Shown: positions 11,220-22,432 of the stretch, piece by piece
Numbering within the stretch: the first letter of the stretch is position 1
Layout: the number at the start of each line of letters is the position of its first letter
DNA from: Myxocyprinus asiaticus
Taxonomy: Eukaryota > Chordata > Actinopteri > Cypriniformes > Catostomidae
Assembly: GCF_019703515.2 (NCBI RefSeq)
Contig: NC_059372.1
Span: 27,579,931-27,643,930, forward strand
Direction: 5' to 3'
DNA: 64,000 nucleotides
The notes under the pieces: model-generated
Told to the model about the DNA's origin: nothing
Databases searched by the model: none
Seen by the model: the letters and a program-made list of their open reading frames with translations, nothing else
Made by a program: the position numbers and the translations under genes

Positions 11220-12107
11220 GTACGTATAGAAAGGTGGCAGAATTGGCTGTAACATTAAGGAGGTAAATCAGTATGTACTACTCTAACTGTAAACCATTAC
11301 CTACAGACCATAAACAAAAGAGAGAGAGACACTTGGTCTTTATAAAAGTGAGAGACTCTCTCCATAATAAATGTTTGCTTTCCCTGTTGGTATGGGCTGA
11401 TGTCATTGACATCTAAATGGCTCTGAAGCATGTGCCTCCACAGCATCACACTTAGTCACTCTAAGTGTGATGACATAGTCTGTGTGTTGACCTGAACAGA
11501 AGATGATCAGTACAGTTTGATCAGATTAAGTAATTGCAGCAAACACACGTTTCATACTTTGACCACCTGTTGTTATTTATTTTTACTCTGAGTGTTGCCA
11601 TGCAATTTCACCTTCCGAACAAATTGACTTCCTGTTTGCTTTGCAATATTCGTGAAATTCCTGAACATCCGTGGCTTACACATATTCTGTCTTGTGATGG
11701 TTTACTGGATTTTTTTATTTTTGTGCCCATTGACCCCTTGATATCACACAACAAGTGCAGTTTCCTTTACCGTGTTGACGTAGTTTGTATTGAAGCAGAA
11801 GGTTTGGGTAGGACATATTGAAGGACTCACCCATTCTGTTAAATAGCCAGTAGGCTTTAGTTATGTCACAGCCATAACCCATGACTTGCTAGTGGTTGCA
11901 TTTGGTAATAGGGGGAGGGACATTCTCATTCTAAAGAGCATTTGATTGGACAAATCTCTGTGTATTGCAAGGTGAGTTAGCAATATTTTTTTGTCCATTT
12001 TCTTGGAAGAGCAAGACTTTACATTTTAAATGCATATATTTGCTGAAAGTGAATTTTGACAATGTGTAGGAGTTCACTAGCGGACAATATGGCAAAAAAT
12101 ATATATA
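11220..12107. other. no gene seen
   Basis: Contains only short open frames, none with a domain. An 11-bp stem with a 7-base loop lies at 11444-11472 (CATCACACTTA and TAAGTGTGATG). Confidence 0.5.
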
Positions 12108-12137
12108 AACCAATCAGCCACAACATTAAAACCACCT

Positions 12138-12582
12138 GCCTGGGTAGCTTAGCGAGTAAAGACGCTGACTACCACCCCTGGAGTCATGAGTACGAATCCA
12201 AGGTGTGCTGAGTGACTCCAGCAGGTCTCCTAAGCAACCAAATTGGCCCGGTTGCTAGGGAGGGTAGAGTCACATGGGGTAACCTCCTCACGGTCGCTAT
12301 AATGTGGTTCTCGCTCTCGGTGGGGCGCATGGTGAGTTGTGCGTGGATGCTGCGGAGAATAGCGTGAAGCCTCCACATGTCTCTGCAGTAACGTGCTCAA
12401 CAAGCCACGTGATAAGATGCGGAGGCGACTGAGATTCGTCCTCCGCCACCCAGATTGAGGTGAGTCACTACACCACCACGAGGACTTAGAGCACATTGGG
12501 CATTCCAAATTGGGCAGAAAAAGAGAGAAGAATTTTAATTTTTTTTTTTTTTTTTTTTTATTATACAAAAATAAATAAAAAA
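12138..12582 (+). repeat. tRNA-derived SINE, full length
   Basis: The tRNA-like head CTGGGTAGCTTAGCGAGTAA is followed by the common SINE body and an extended T/A-rich tail. ACCACCTGCCT before it and ACAACTGCCT after it look like a slightly mutated target duplication, showing insertion into the Tc1-like left end. Confidence 0.85.
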
Positions 12583-12597
12583 CAACTGCCTAGTATT

Positions 12598-13704
12598 TAC
12601 ATTTTATTCATTTGGCAGACGCTTTTATCCAAAGCGACTTACAAAAGAGGAAAACATAAACGAATCATCTTAAGGAGACAGTGATATGAAAAGTGCTGTA
12701 TTACAAAGTTTTGCTAGCATCATAATAGTATTCAAAACAGAATAAAGTGCAACAGGAAATTTTTTTTCTTTTTTCTTTTTAATGACTGGTTAAGTGCTCA
12801 TGGAAAAGATGTGTTTTTAGTCGTTCTTTGAAGACAGAGAGTGAGTCAGCTTCATGGATGGAGTTGGGAAGGTTGTTCCACGAACGTGGTACGATGAAGT
12901 TGAAAGTCCGGGAAAATGTTTTGGTGCCTCTGTGTAGGTACAACAAGGCGACGTTCCTTAGCCGACCGCAGGCTTTTAGTGGGCATGTAGCTCTGCATAA
13001 ATGATTTTAGGTATGCTGGAGCAGACCCAGTGACTGTTCTGTATGTCAGCATCAGAGCCTTGAATTTGATATGTGCATCAACCGGCAGCCAGTGGAGAGA
13101 GACAAGGAGTGGTGTAACATGTGCTCTCTTTGGTTCATTAAAGACCAGACGTGCTGCTTCATTCTGGATCATTTGCAGGGGTCTAATTGCACATGCAGGG
13201 AGGCCTGCAATGAGAGCGTTACAGTAGTCCAGTCTAGTTATGACAAGTAACTGGACAAGCAGTTGTGTAGCATGTTCAGAGAGGAAGGGTCTTATCTTTA
13301 TGATATTGTAGAGTGTAAATCTACATGATCTTGCGGTCTTTGAGATGTGGGCTATGAAATTTAGTCTGTTGTCGATGGTTACCCCTAGATTTATGACTGA
13401 TTTGGAAGGCGTTACTGTAGTTGCACCCAGCTGCACGGTGATGTTGTGTTCAACAGCAGGGTTGGCTGGAAAGACAAGGAGTTCAGTCTTGGCTGGGTTG
13501 AGTTGCAGGTGGTGCTCCTTCATCCAGGCCGAGATGTCCGACAGGCAGGCAGAAATTCGAGCAGTCACTGTGGTGTCGTTGGGCTGGAAAGACAAGTAGA
13601 GTTGCGTGTCATCAGCGTAGCAGTGGTAAGAGAAACCATGTGCCTGAATGATGGGTCCCAGTGATGTGTATATGGAGAAGAGAAGTGGCCCAAGATATTG
13701 TGTA
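12598..13704 (-). mobile_element. 5'-truncated L2-clade LINE
   Basis: The 3' end, at the low coordinate, carries the fish LINE tail CATTTGGCAGACGCTTTTAT and CCAAAGCGACTTACA. The coding part is the C-terminal half of a non-LTR reverse transcriptase. A second copy with high similarity is at 50337-51592. 5' truncation is typical of target-primed reverse transcription. Confidence 0.8.
12852..13704 (-). pseudogene. LINE reverse transcriptase C-terminal part
   Basis: About 285 codons remain open. The frame enters at [13 protein letters not shown] and contains the catalytic YADD box ([13 protein letters not shown]), so this truncated piece keeps the two adjacent aspartates. Next come the thumb region ([14 protein letters not shown]), the [11 protein letters not shown] motif and the conserved [12 protein letters not shown] and [15 protein letters not shown] segments typical of L2/CR1-type elements. 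The endonuclease and the N-terminal half of the RT are missing. The first codons near 13705-13730 come from flanking Tc1-like sequence. Relative to the copy at 50 kb the extreme C-terminus is frame-altered. Confidence 0.85.
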
Positions 13705-13885
13705 GGTAATATTGTGTAGGTACCCCTCATGCTGCCAAAAGAGCGCCAACCCGCATCTCAGAATACCATTCTGCATAAACTCTAGAGACTGTTGTGCGTG
13801 AAAATCCCAGGAGATCAGCAGTTACAGAAATACAGCCCATCTGGCACCAACAATCATCCATGCTATTATCTAATAAGCCAATCGT

Positions 13886-14122
13886 GTGGCAGCAGTGCAG
13901 TGCATAATATCATGCGGATACGGGTCAGGAGCTTCAGTTAATGTTCACATCAACCATCAGAATGGTGAAAAATGTGATCTCAGTGTTTTGGACCATGGTA
14001 TGATTGTTGTTGCCAGATGGGCTGGTTTGAGTATTTCTGTAACTGCTGATCTCCTGGGATTTTCACACACAACAGTCTCTAGAATTTACTCTGAATGGTG
14101 CCAAAAACAAAACATCCAGTGA
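13886..14122 (+). pseudogene. Tc1-like transposase N-terminal HTH remnant
   Basis: From about 13959 the frame encodes EKCDLSVLDHGMIVVARWAG, then LSISVTADLLGFSHTTVSRI and YSEWCQKQ. This is a helix-turn-helix like the first DNA-binding module of Tc1-type transposases. It stops after 78 codons and no DDE domain follows, so this is a remnant. Confidence 0.6.
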
Positions 14123-14360
14123 GTGGCAGTGCTGTGGACGGAAATGCCTTGTTGGTGAGAGAGGTCAACAGAGAAAGGCCAGACTGGTTTGAACTGACAA
14201 AGCCTACGGTAATTCAGATAACCACTCTGTACAATTGTGGTGAGAAGAATATCATCTTAGAATGCTATTCTGAGATGCGGGTTGGTGCTGTTTTGGTGTC
14301 ACGAGGGGGACCTACACAATAGTAGGCAGGTGGTTTTAATATGTGGCTGATCTGTGTGTG

Positions 14361-16355
14361 TATAAGTGTCACTCGATTTGATATATTGTGTATACTGCAA
14401 AATGTAAATAAACCATGTTGCACGAATTATCAGTGGGCAGTGCTTCACTTGAGACAGAAGTGAAAAAATACACAGAGAAAGACATCTCCACAAAACACAT
14501 GGAACGAGATGACTCCCAAACAAACCAAGAAAATGAAGAGGAGCTTGTTATTTAAACAGGTGGGAGTGGTGTGGGTTCACAAAAGCTGACACCGATAAAA
14601 TAAAAAAAATGTAATCTGCTGTCGGGCAATGATTAATCACTTGTGGTAAATACAAGCTGTCTGTTTTACCACTTCAAAATTATAATATAAATTATAAATT
14701 AAAATAATAATAATATTGGTCAATACTGAAGTGTGGCATAATATAAAATTTAGCATTATGGTAAGGTTGAATTAAAACCAAGTTTAATGTTTTTTTTATT
14801 TTATTTTATTTTAGTTTTTTTTACTTTGACTATGTTTGTCAAGTTCCAAATAAAGATAAATTATAAGAGGAAGTAGTTTTCAATTACAAAGTACTTAACT
14901 CACTGACTGGATTATCCAAAAATAGGCACTACAATATGATTATTTAATATATAAACCCATTTTTATTGATTTTCCAGAAAAATTTTATTATATTGTGATA
15001 AAATTACTCGTATCGTGATATAAAATTTTGGTCACATCGCCCAGCCCTACACTAGCACAGAGGTGGCCTCAAAGCAAACACACATTGACTAAAAGGCACA
15101 AAACTCGAACTCTGATTTCAGTTTTTTTTTAATACTGTTTTGCCTCTTTTTCTTTCCCCCTCTGTCGCTCTCTCCATCATCCCTCCAGTCACATACTGGA
15201 AATTTCTGGTTTCAGCTTGAAGCCTGAGTGACTCAGCAGAGATTACTGAGCGAGAATCCGCAAGGCCTGCTCTCGACACCATTACATGGTGAACAGTTGG
15301 AATTGAATTTCTCTCTCTCTCTCTTTCAAAGCTCGCTTCATATCAGCTGATTTCCACGCAGCTATGAGGGTGTCCAGCATTCCTCAGTGATTGTGAGGAA
15401 ATCCTGCCCTTCCGGTCTCTCTGTAATTGTTCTGCTGTGAGCTGATGTGTGGCCTCACTGCTGAAAAGAATCCTGCTGGTTTCCTTTTGTCTCACCACTC
15501 AGGCTCAATGCATTTTAAAGAGGCCAGAGGACATCTCAGGCAAGGAGGCTGTTCTGAGAAACCTCCTTAACATTGCAGCTTTGGCTCTCAGCTGCTTGGT
15601 TTTGTTGTCAGTCTCGGGTTGAGAGCTTTCAATAGCAATACTTGCTAAGGCAAGCATCATTATTAGTATTGCTCATACTAATGCTTGGGGATTTGAATAA
15701 ACCCCTATCACTATGTTTTAAATAGCACTGTTTTTGCAATGGCTATGAGGGATACTTTAAATCTTTGGCTACAACTTTGTATTGAAAAAGTCTGTTACAG
15801 TTTATTTTGATAAATGTTAGTAAGGGTGTTTATGTGCAGATGTGAAAAGTCTTGTAATTGATGTTGGGGCAGGGCAGGCATTTTTTCTTTCCCATGTCAG
15901 TGCTGTTTAATAATATCGTGGCTCTTTAGCCATTTGACATGGCTGAATTGCTCCATAGTGCTTTAAAATAAAATATTCTCATGTAGAATTCAAATGTGCC
16001 ATGATATCAAGGGTAGCCCGATAAAATCGCACATGTGATCGGCTCTGCAATACCCTGTCACCAGAGCTCGCAGCCCTGTTGATGCGCTCGCACGGATAGA
16101 GCACAGCGCAACTTCAGGCTCCAATCACTCCACACACACATCTGTGTCCTACATGAGAAACATATTTAGTGTTTATAAAGCAAGATGAATATCATAAGGT
16201 TGCTAAATCGATTGACTGAAATGAGTATGGACGTGGCTGGCATTAGAGTGTCAAAATAAACATGCATCTTAAAAAAAATAAACATCTACGTTTTACGCAT
16301 TGCATCAATGACGTTACATCATTGGTTATTTGATCGATGCATTACACCCCTATTA
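14361..16355. other. intronic stretch; one hAT-like end, otherwise unassigned
   Basis: A hAT-like terminal segment ends at about 15050 (TGGTCACATCGCCCAGCCCT). The stretch 15130-15640 is less AT-rich and lacks known repeats; it could be conserved intronic sequence, which only alignment can show. GATGCATTACACCCC near 16336-16350 resembles another hAT-type end. No exon was found. Confidence 0.45.
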
Positions 16356-16358
16356 GAA

Positions 16359-16506
16359 ACCACCCAGACACCTTAGCAACCACATAGGAACATTCTAGCA
16401 AACACCCAGAACACCTTAGTTACTGCATAGAAATGCACTTAAAACCACTCAGAACACTTTAGCAACCATATGGCAACACCCATGTAACCACACAGAACAC
16501 ACCTTA
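16359..16506. repeat. degenerate tandem repeat (CCACYCAGAACACCTTAGCAA type)
   Basis: Successive variants of ACCACCCAGACACCTTAGCA occur four to five times at about 30-35 bp spacing. A related stretch lies at 23070-23145. It is a minisatellite-like array common in fish. Confidence 0.7.
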
Positions 16507-17082
16507 AAATCCACTTAGGCTTTTTTCAGACATACCACCGTTCTGGTTTTTCTAATCAACAAATAAGACTGGCCATGCAGTGTTTTGTATGAAACACATT
16601 ATGTTCTAACTGTGTGTATAATTAATCATCCGGTTGAAGACTGAACAAGCTGTTCTGGAAAGCTCGTCATTGGCTTTACAAACGCCATGGTAAGGGTAAG
16701 GGGTCAGGATGGTGTAACAGTGGATAAACCCAAATTTCTGACTCAACTGAGCCAAACTGAACTCTGTATGACACTCTTTACCTCCAAAAATCTCTCTCTC
16801 ACACATGAACAAATTGCTCCTCTTCTAACAGGAAGAGGGCTGAAAGAATATGTAATTCACTGATGTCAACAGAGCAGCTCAGCTGTGTTGTAACTGTAGC
16901 AACATACTGGTAATGATGACTTTGCCTTTGTACAGTTCACCTCATCATCTTTGCCAGCTTTCATACCCATCCAGTACCTCTCCCTTACTGTGCCTCTTTC
17001 AGAAACAGAATCAGTCCCTTTCTTGGCCTCTATTTGGATATTAGCCTGTGCTAACTGAACAGAACACAGACACCTTGCACCT

Positions 17083-17672
17083 GGGCAATTCCACGAAAAT
17101 GTCAACCACACCATAGAAAAATGGCAATTTCAATCTTATTTTAATTCATCATACAGACTTGATGGGTATTATAACTTAATATAATATATCTCCGTGGTCG
17201 AAGTCTGCAAATTTCAAAGCGTTTTGAATGGTTTCCTCTCATGATGTAAGTGCTTTCACAACTGTCACATCAGTAACAAAGAGATGTCACGTCCATAACA
17301 CTGGTTTTTCCCCATTTAAGTAAAAACGACAATTAATAAAAAATAAATATTATATGTTCTTAGGAGTGCCAACCCTTCTAAATTATGTGGCTATTATTAT
17401 TTCTGGATTGTGGATTTCAATTCACAGAGTTTATACAAAGTGTGTGTGGTCTCCCAAAAACTTTTGTCACATCCGTAACGCAAGCTCATTTCCCAATCTT
17501 AACTGGAAAAAACTTGTCCAGACTGAAACCTTTCTGATGTCTGGACTCTATCTGCAGGGGTCCCTTATTATACATAAACATAGTTTGATATACTGGGAAT
17601 GAGCACTTTATATATGAAGTTAAATTTCATATTTTCACTGAAAATGTCACATCCATAACGCTGGAATTGCCC
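17083..17672. repeat. 590-bp inverted-repeat element with a regularly spaced motif
   Basis: The ends GGGCAATTCCA and TGGAATTGCCC are inverted copies. ACCT flanks both sides (17079-17082 and 17673-17676) as a possible 4-bp target duplication. Inside, TGTCACRTCCRTAACRC variants begin at 17285, 17465 and 17645, exactly 180 bp apart, and a weaker copy is at 17263. No coding potential was recognised. Confidence 0.6.
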
Positions 17673-18089
17673 ACCTGGTTTCATTTTCTCCTGTAGGTCC
17701 AGGTCTGTATGTGCTCTTTGTTCACATAGGGCTGTGGAAAACGCCTGGCAGTCATTGCTGCCTAGCAGCCAGTATCTCTTGGGAGTGTTCACACAACCTC
17801 AGCTGTGTTTGGAGCCAGAAAAAAATCTGCTTTTCTTGACAGTATTTGTGTACATTTGTGGATCATCAGTTATGCAGTGGGTGTTTAAGGGTGTGGTTTT
17901 ATGATGTACAAAGAGTTGTTTGATTAATGAACTGTAAAAAAAATTATAATACAAAAATAGTCAAAATACTGCCATGATGGTCAGGCTTTATGAGGTGTTT
18001 TGTGCTGTATCGTTAGAGACATGTCAGGAAATGTGCTGTACCTGGCTGCGGTGGCCATGAGATCAATAAGCCCTTGTGCTTTACTGTAT

Positions 18090-18270
18090 GTTAAAGGGAT
18101 AGTTCACCCAAAAATGAAAATTCAGTCACTGTTTACTCATCCCTGTGTTGAGATAACCCTATATGACTTACTTTCTTTTTCATAACACAAAGGGAGAAAT
18201 TGTGAAAAATGTTGTGCTCAGTGATGTCATACAATGGCAGTTTATGGTGACCACCTCTTCAAGCTTTAAA
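18090..18270. repeat. truncated Angel-type element
   Basis: The left arm TTAAAGGGATAGTTCACCC and AAAAATGAAAATTCAGTCAC is clear. It is followed by a stretch like the loop side of other copies (TGGCAGTTTATGGTGACC). No right arm is found. Confidence 0.7.
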
Positions 18271-18489
18271 AGGATACAAAAGTATATAATTCAGAAGTCT
18301 AATTAATTATTGTATGCAACTTATACCTTGTTCTGAAGGCATACGAAAAGGTTTGGTGAGAAACAAACCGAAATCTAGAACACTTTGTTTAAACTGGACC
18401 TCATAGCAATTCCCCGTACAGTAAGATTTCAGTACAGAAAGATATTACTATTGGTCAAAAGAAATCACTTACTACTTTTTTTGTTTATC

Positions 18490-18562
18490 ATTGCAGTTCA
18501 AATCACAATATTTTTTCAAAATAATTGCAATATTGACTTTTTGTCCAAATCGCACAGCCCTA
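18490..18562. repeat. hAT-like terminal fragment
   Basis: AATTGCAATATTGACTTTTT then GTCCAAATCGCACAGCCCTAA is the right end of a hAT-like repeat of the AGGGCTG(T/G)GCGAT type. Its other end was not located. Confidence 0.45.
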
Positions 18563-18607
18563 ATTATGTCTTAAAATGTTGTCCAAGTATCTCACTAGGC
18601 TTTACAC

Positions 18608-19538
18608 CAGGGGTCAGCAACCTTTTTGACATGAAGTGCCATTTTTTTATTTTCCTGGTCAATGGCTGTGCTTATTTGATTACCGATCACAAAATTGTGT
18701 GGAACCTTAAATATTTATTATATAATGTCATTTGTAATCATGCAATCACTAGCATGCAAGCAACAGTGAGAGAGGAGCAGGCTATTTTATTTATATGAAA
18801 TGTTTCGCACCTGCATTCCAATCTACATCTTGATGTAATCCTTCCTCATGATCATGCAGCGTGTCTTCATCAGCTGAATGGGAGACTAAACACTATTAAA
18901 GTGTGAGGAGACTCACGCTGTGCATGCAAGCCATTTGCGCAGCACAAGCTGATCAAGTATTTAGCCCTTTTTCGGCGAATCTCACCTGCAAAATCCTAAA
19001 ACTTTATTTCCAGGTTTAATTTATATTTTGAATAGACTCGATGTGGGTTTATGTTTTCTCTAAATCGTTTAATGTAATTTCGAGTGTGACCATAGTTTAA
19101 GGAGGGTGTACCTGTATGCTGGGTTGGAAATCTCAAGGATTAATAGTGGTGTTTTCCTTATTACATGACGTGTTGTTCTGAAAGCAAAAAGAAACAAATG
19201 AAACATGGAATGTAGGCTGTCATCCACACAGCCTGACTGAAGCAAAGCGGTCGCGTTTATTCGCACGATTAACCGAAAGTGAAGCTCTGCCCTGCACGAG
19301 TCTGTTGGGTATACTGCAGTCTCGTCATATTTGATCTTTTTGTTTAGCCTCCCATTCGGCTCATGAAAACACATTGCGTGATCTTGAGGAAGGATCACAT
19401 CAATATGTAGAATGTGAATACAGGTGTGGAATTTATATAAATAAAATAGTCTACTTCTCTCTCGCCGTTGCTGGCGTGCCAGTGATTACTCCTCTGTGTG
19501 CCAATGCTGGTACGCGTGCCATAGGTTGCCGACCCCTG
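18608..19538. mobile_element. 931-bp hAT element (Charlie-type ends) with 8-bp TSD
   Basis: Terminal inverted repeats CAGGGGTCAGCAACCT and AGGTTGCCGACCCCTG differ at one base. The element is flanked by a perfect 8-bp duplication CTTTACAC at 18600-18607 and 19539-19546. These ends match the CAGGGGTCGGCAA type of hAT/Charlie transposons. The open frames inside (137 codons + strand, 109 codons - strand) show no transposase domain, so it is non-autonomous. Confidence 0.85.
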
Positions 19539-19546
19539 CTTTACAC

Positions 19547-20464
19547 ATAGCTTTAGACACCATAATTGACTTTACATAGGGCTCTGTGATGTTTCAGCAA
19601 ATGATTAGTTCATTAAAGCTTCTTATGCATGACACAGAATTATTTTGCTCTGCTTACTCACTTTAGCATAATAGATATCTACTCAAAAGTTTCATAACTG
19701 CCACTCCTGGATACACCTATCACATGTACTGGCTGTGGCCTGTGCTTTATTGCATAGTCACATATAATACATTAAAACACTGTAGGCTATTTTGTTACTT
19801 CATAGTTTCACAGCCAACAGGTATGCCTTAACATGTTTTTAGATTTTACGATTCCTCTCATACCACTTGACCTGCTCACAGCTTGTTCTCACAGTTTTGC
19901 ACACTGATACTCTCTAACAAAGCACGTGTGTGTATGAGGGTGGGTTCTGTTGTCAGAATGAATGATGTTGGCATTCCTTCAGAGGTTACTCATGTACCTG
20001 TTAAATGTGCTTTGAATTCCTCTACAGTCATATATTGACTGGCACGCCCTATTGGTTCACCATTCGTCGTGACTCATGAGGTTAGCATGGGTCATGTTTA
20101 AACAACCCAAAATTGACAAAGGTGTGACTGAGGAAGTGCATGAAAGAAATTATAATCACTGTATGTGTTGAAACGGTAGTTTACTTTTATGGTTCATTGT
20201 TATATTAGGATATGTGTTTCTCCTAAGGATGTAGATTGTGTTGAATCATTGTTAGTGGTGCCTGCTAAGTCAAGCTTAAGGTTAGGGATTTAAACAAATA
20301 TGAAATTTTGGCACACTCAGATGTTTGTGTTCAAGGACATGACCACAGTAGAGGTGTACTATTACTTTTCTAGGATACTTTTTCCCATGGCGGATGATTA
20401 AATGGGTGAAAAGATAGCATGGAAGGAAAGACCCAAGCCATATCCAAGAGGGTGATTCTCACGA
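19547..20464. other. no gene seen
   Basis: AT-rich intronic sequence without recognised repeat or exon. Confidence 0.5.
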
Positions 20465-20527
20465 AGTATGTATGTATGTATGTATGAATGAATGAATGAA
20501 TGAATGAATGAATGAATGCATGCATGC
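20465..20527. repeat. compound tetranucleotide microsatellite
   Basis: About five TATG units pass into about nine GAAT units, then a short GCAT run. Confidence 0.95.
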
Positions 20528-20767
20528 AAAGTTTACATACAAAGTGAAACTGGGAAGAGGGCAAAAAAAAATTACGGTGATTGGTTTTTACTAAAGCCGC
20601 TAAATAATTTTGGATTGTATACGTATATCGTAAAACCAGAGGTCAGGTTCCTCTCGAGTTTTTATTTATTTTTTTTTACCACTAAATAACATCGAAAGGT
20701 TTTTTTTCCCTTGCTACAGTTACTTCAGCTTGTTCACAGGGGGCTTTCAGACAACAAGGCACGATTT

Positions 20768-20820
20768 TCTATAAAGCTGCTTTGAAACTATGTGTATTGA
20801 GAAAAGTGCTTTACAAATAT
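20768..20820. repeat. retroposon 3'-tail-like repeat
   Basis: AAGCTGCTTTGAAACTATGT and AAAGTGCTTTACAAATATA match the tail seen at the end of many fish LINE/SINE copies. The Tc1 element at 20822 is inserted directly after it. Confidence 0.5.
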
Positions 20821-20821
20821 A

Positions 20822-22430
20822 CAGTTGAAGTCAGAAGTTTACATACACATTAGCCAAATACATTTAAAGTCAAAAACATTCCCTATCTTAAGTCAGTTAG
20901 GATCACTAGTTTATTTTAAGAATGTGAAATGTCAGAATAACAGTAGAGAGAGTTATTTATTCAGCTTTTATTTCTTTCATCACATTCCCAGTGGGTCAGA
21001 AGTTTACATACACTTTGTTAGTATTTGGTAGCATTGCCTTTAAATTGTTTAACTTGGGTCAAATGTTTTGGGTAGCCTTCCACAAGATTCTCAGAATAAG
21101 TTGCTGGAATTTTGGCCCATTCCTCCAGACAGAACTGGTGTAACTGAGTCAGGTTTGTAGGCCTTCTTGCTCGCACATGCTTTTTCAGTTCTGCCTACAA
21201 ATTTTCTATTGGATTGAGGTCAGGGCTTTGTGATGGCCACTCCAATACCTTGACTTTGTTGTCCTTAAGCCATTTTGCCACAACTTTGGAGGTATGCTTG
21301 GGGTCGTTGTTCATTTGAAAGACCCATTTGAGACCGAGATTGAATTTCCTGGCTGATGTCTTGAGATGTTGCTTCAATATATCCACATAATTTTCCATCC
21401 TCATGATGCCATCTATTTTGTGAAATGCACCAGTTCTTCCTGCAGCAAAGTACCCCCACAACATGATGCTGCCACCTCCATGCTTCACGGTTGGGATGGT
21501 GTACTTCGGCTTGCAAGCCTCACCCTTTTTCCTCCAAACATAACAATGGTCATTATGGCCAAACAGTTACATTTTTGTTTCATCAGACCAGAGGATATTT
21601 CTCCAAAATATAAGATCTTTGTCCCCATGTGCACTTGCAAACTGTAGTCTGGCTTTATTATGCCGGTTTTGGAGCAGTGGCTTCATCCTTGCTTAGCGGC
21701 CTTTCAGATTATGTCGATATAGGACTCGTTTTACTGTGGATATAGATACTTGTCAACTTGTTTCCTCCAGCATCTTCACAAGGTCCTTTACTGTTGTTCT
21801 ATGATTGATTTGCACTTTTTGCACCAAACTAAGTTCATCTCTAGAAGACAGAATGCATCTCCTTCCTGAGCGGTATGATGGCTGCGTGATCCCATGGTGT
21901 TTATACTTGCGTACTATTGTTACAGATGGATATGGTATCTTCAGGCATTTGGAAATTGCTCCCAAGGATGAACCAGACTTGTAGAGGTCCACAATTTTTT
22001 TTTTTCAGAGGTCTTGGCTGATTTCTTTTGATTTTCCCATGATGTCAAGCATCAGTTTAAGGCCTACCTTCAAATTGCGAGTTTGAAGGTAGGCCTTAAA
22101 ATACATCCACAGGTACACCTCCAATTCAGTACATGTCCTATCAGAAACTAATTGGCTATTTGTCTAAAGGCTTGACATCATTTTCTGGAATTTTCCAATC
22201 TGCTTAAAGGCACAGTAAACTTAGTGTATGTAAACTTCTGACCCACTGGAATGGTGATATAATCAATTAGAAGTTAAACAATCTGTCTGTAAACATTTGT
22301 TGGAAAAATTACTCATGTCATGCACAAAGTAGATGTCCTAAACGACTTGCTAAAACTATAGTTTGCTAATATTAAAAAATGAGTTTTAATGACTTCAACC
22401 TAAGTGTATGTAAACTTCTGACTTCAACTG
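20822..22430 (-). mobile_element. full-length inactive Tc1-like element
   Basis: TA flanks at 20820-20821 and 22431-22432. The ends CAGTTGAAGTCAGAAGTTT and CTTCTGACTTCAACTG are inverted, and inner direct repeats (GGGTCAGAAGTTTACATACA near 20994; TTCTGACCCACTGG near 22236) complete the IR/DR ends. At 1609 bp it is a standard-length fish Tc1. It encodes one minus-strand transposase pseudogene. Confidence 0.95.
21018..22040 (-). pseudogene. Tc1 transposase, full length with in-frame stops
   Basis: From the ATG (minus strand of 22038-22040) to TAA at 21018-21020 there are exactly 341 codons with no net frameshift, matching the usual 340-residue Tc1 transposase. The N-terminal HTH region, the WSDET segment (first catalytic Asp), NNDPKHTS (second Asp) and SPDLNPIEN (third, Glu) are all present. 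I count five premature stops: at codon 12 (after [11 protein letters not shown]), after LEETS, within the segment before ARMKP, after DETKM, and a TGG-to-TAG change directly after DLNPIENL. The DNA-binding and catalytic motifs are otherwise well preserved, so decay is recent relative to the other copies. Confidence 0.92.
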
Positions 22431-22432
22431 TA

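Larger units (their letters stand above)
12108..14360 (+). mobile_element. Tc1-like element carrying nested SINE and LINE
   Basis: The left end contains ATCAGCCACAACATTAAAAC and the right end GTTTTAATATGTGGCTGATC in inverted orientation, a TIR type I recall as widespread in fish. It is preceded by TA at 12106-12107; the right boundary is uncertain by a few bases because of a GT run. A SINE (12138-12582) and a LINE (12598-13704) are inserted near the left end. A transposase N-terminus remnant is at 13959-14122, and an inverted copy of the same region lies at 13768-13857. Confidence 0.75.

Noticed and set aside
17263..17664. CRISPR-like regularly spaced repeats
   Set aside because: Only three or four short imperfect copies with 160-bp spacers inside an inverted-repeat element of a vertebrate genome. 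Not a CRISPR array; kept as a transposon feature.
18385..18798. 137-codon open frame on the plus strand
   Set aside because: Runs across the left end of the hAT element at 18608, so it mixes unrelated sequences.
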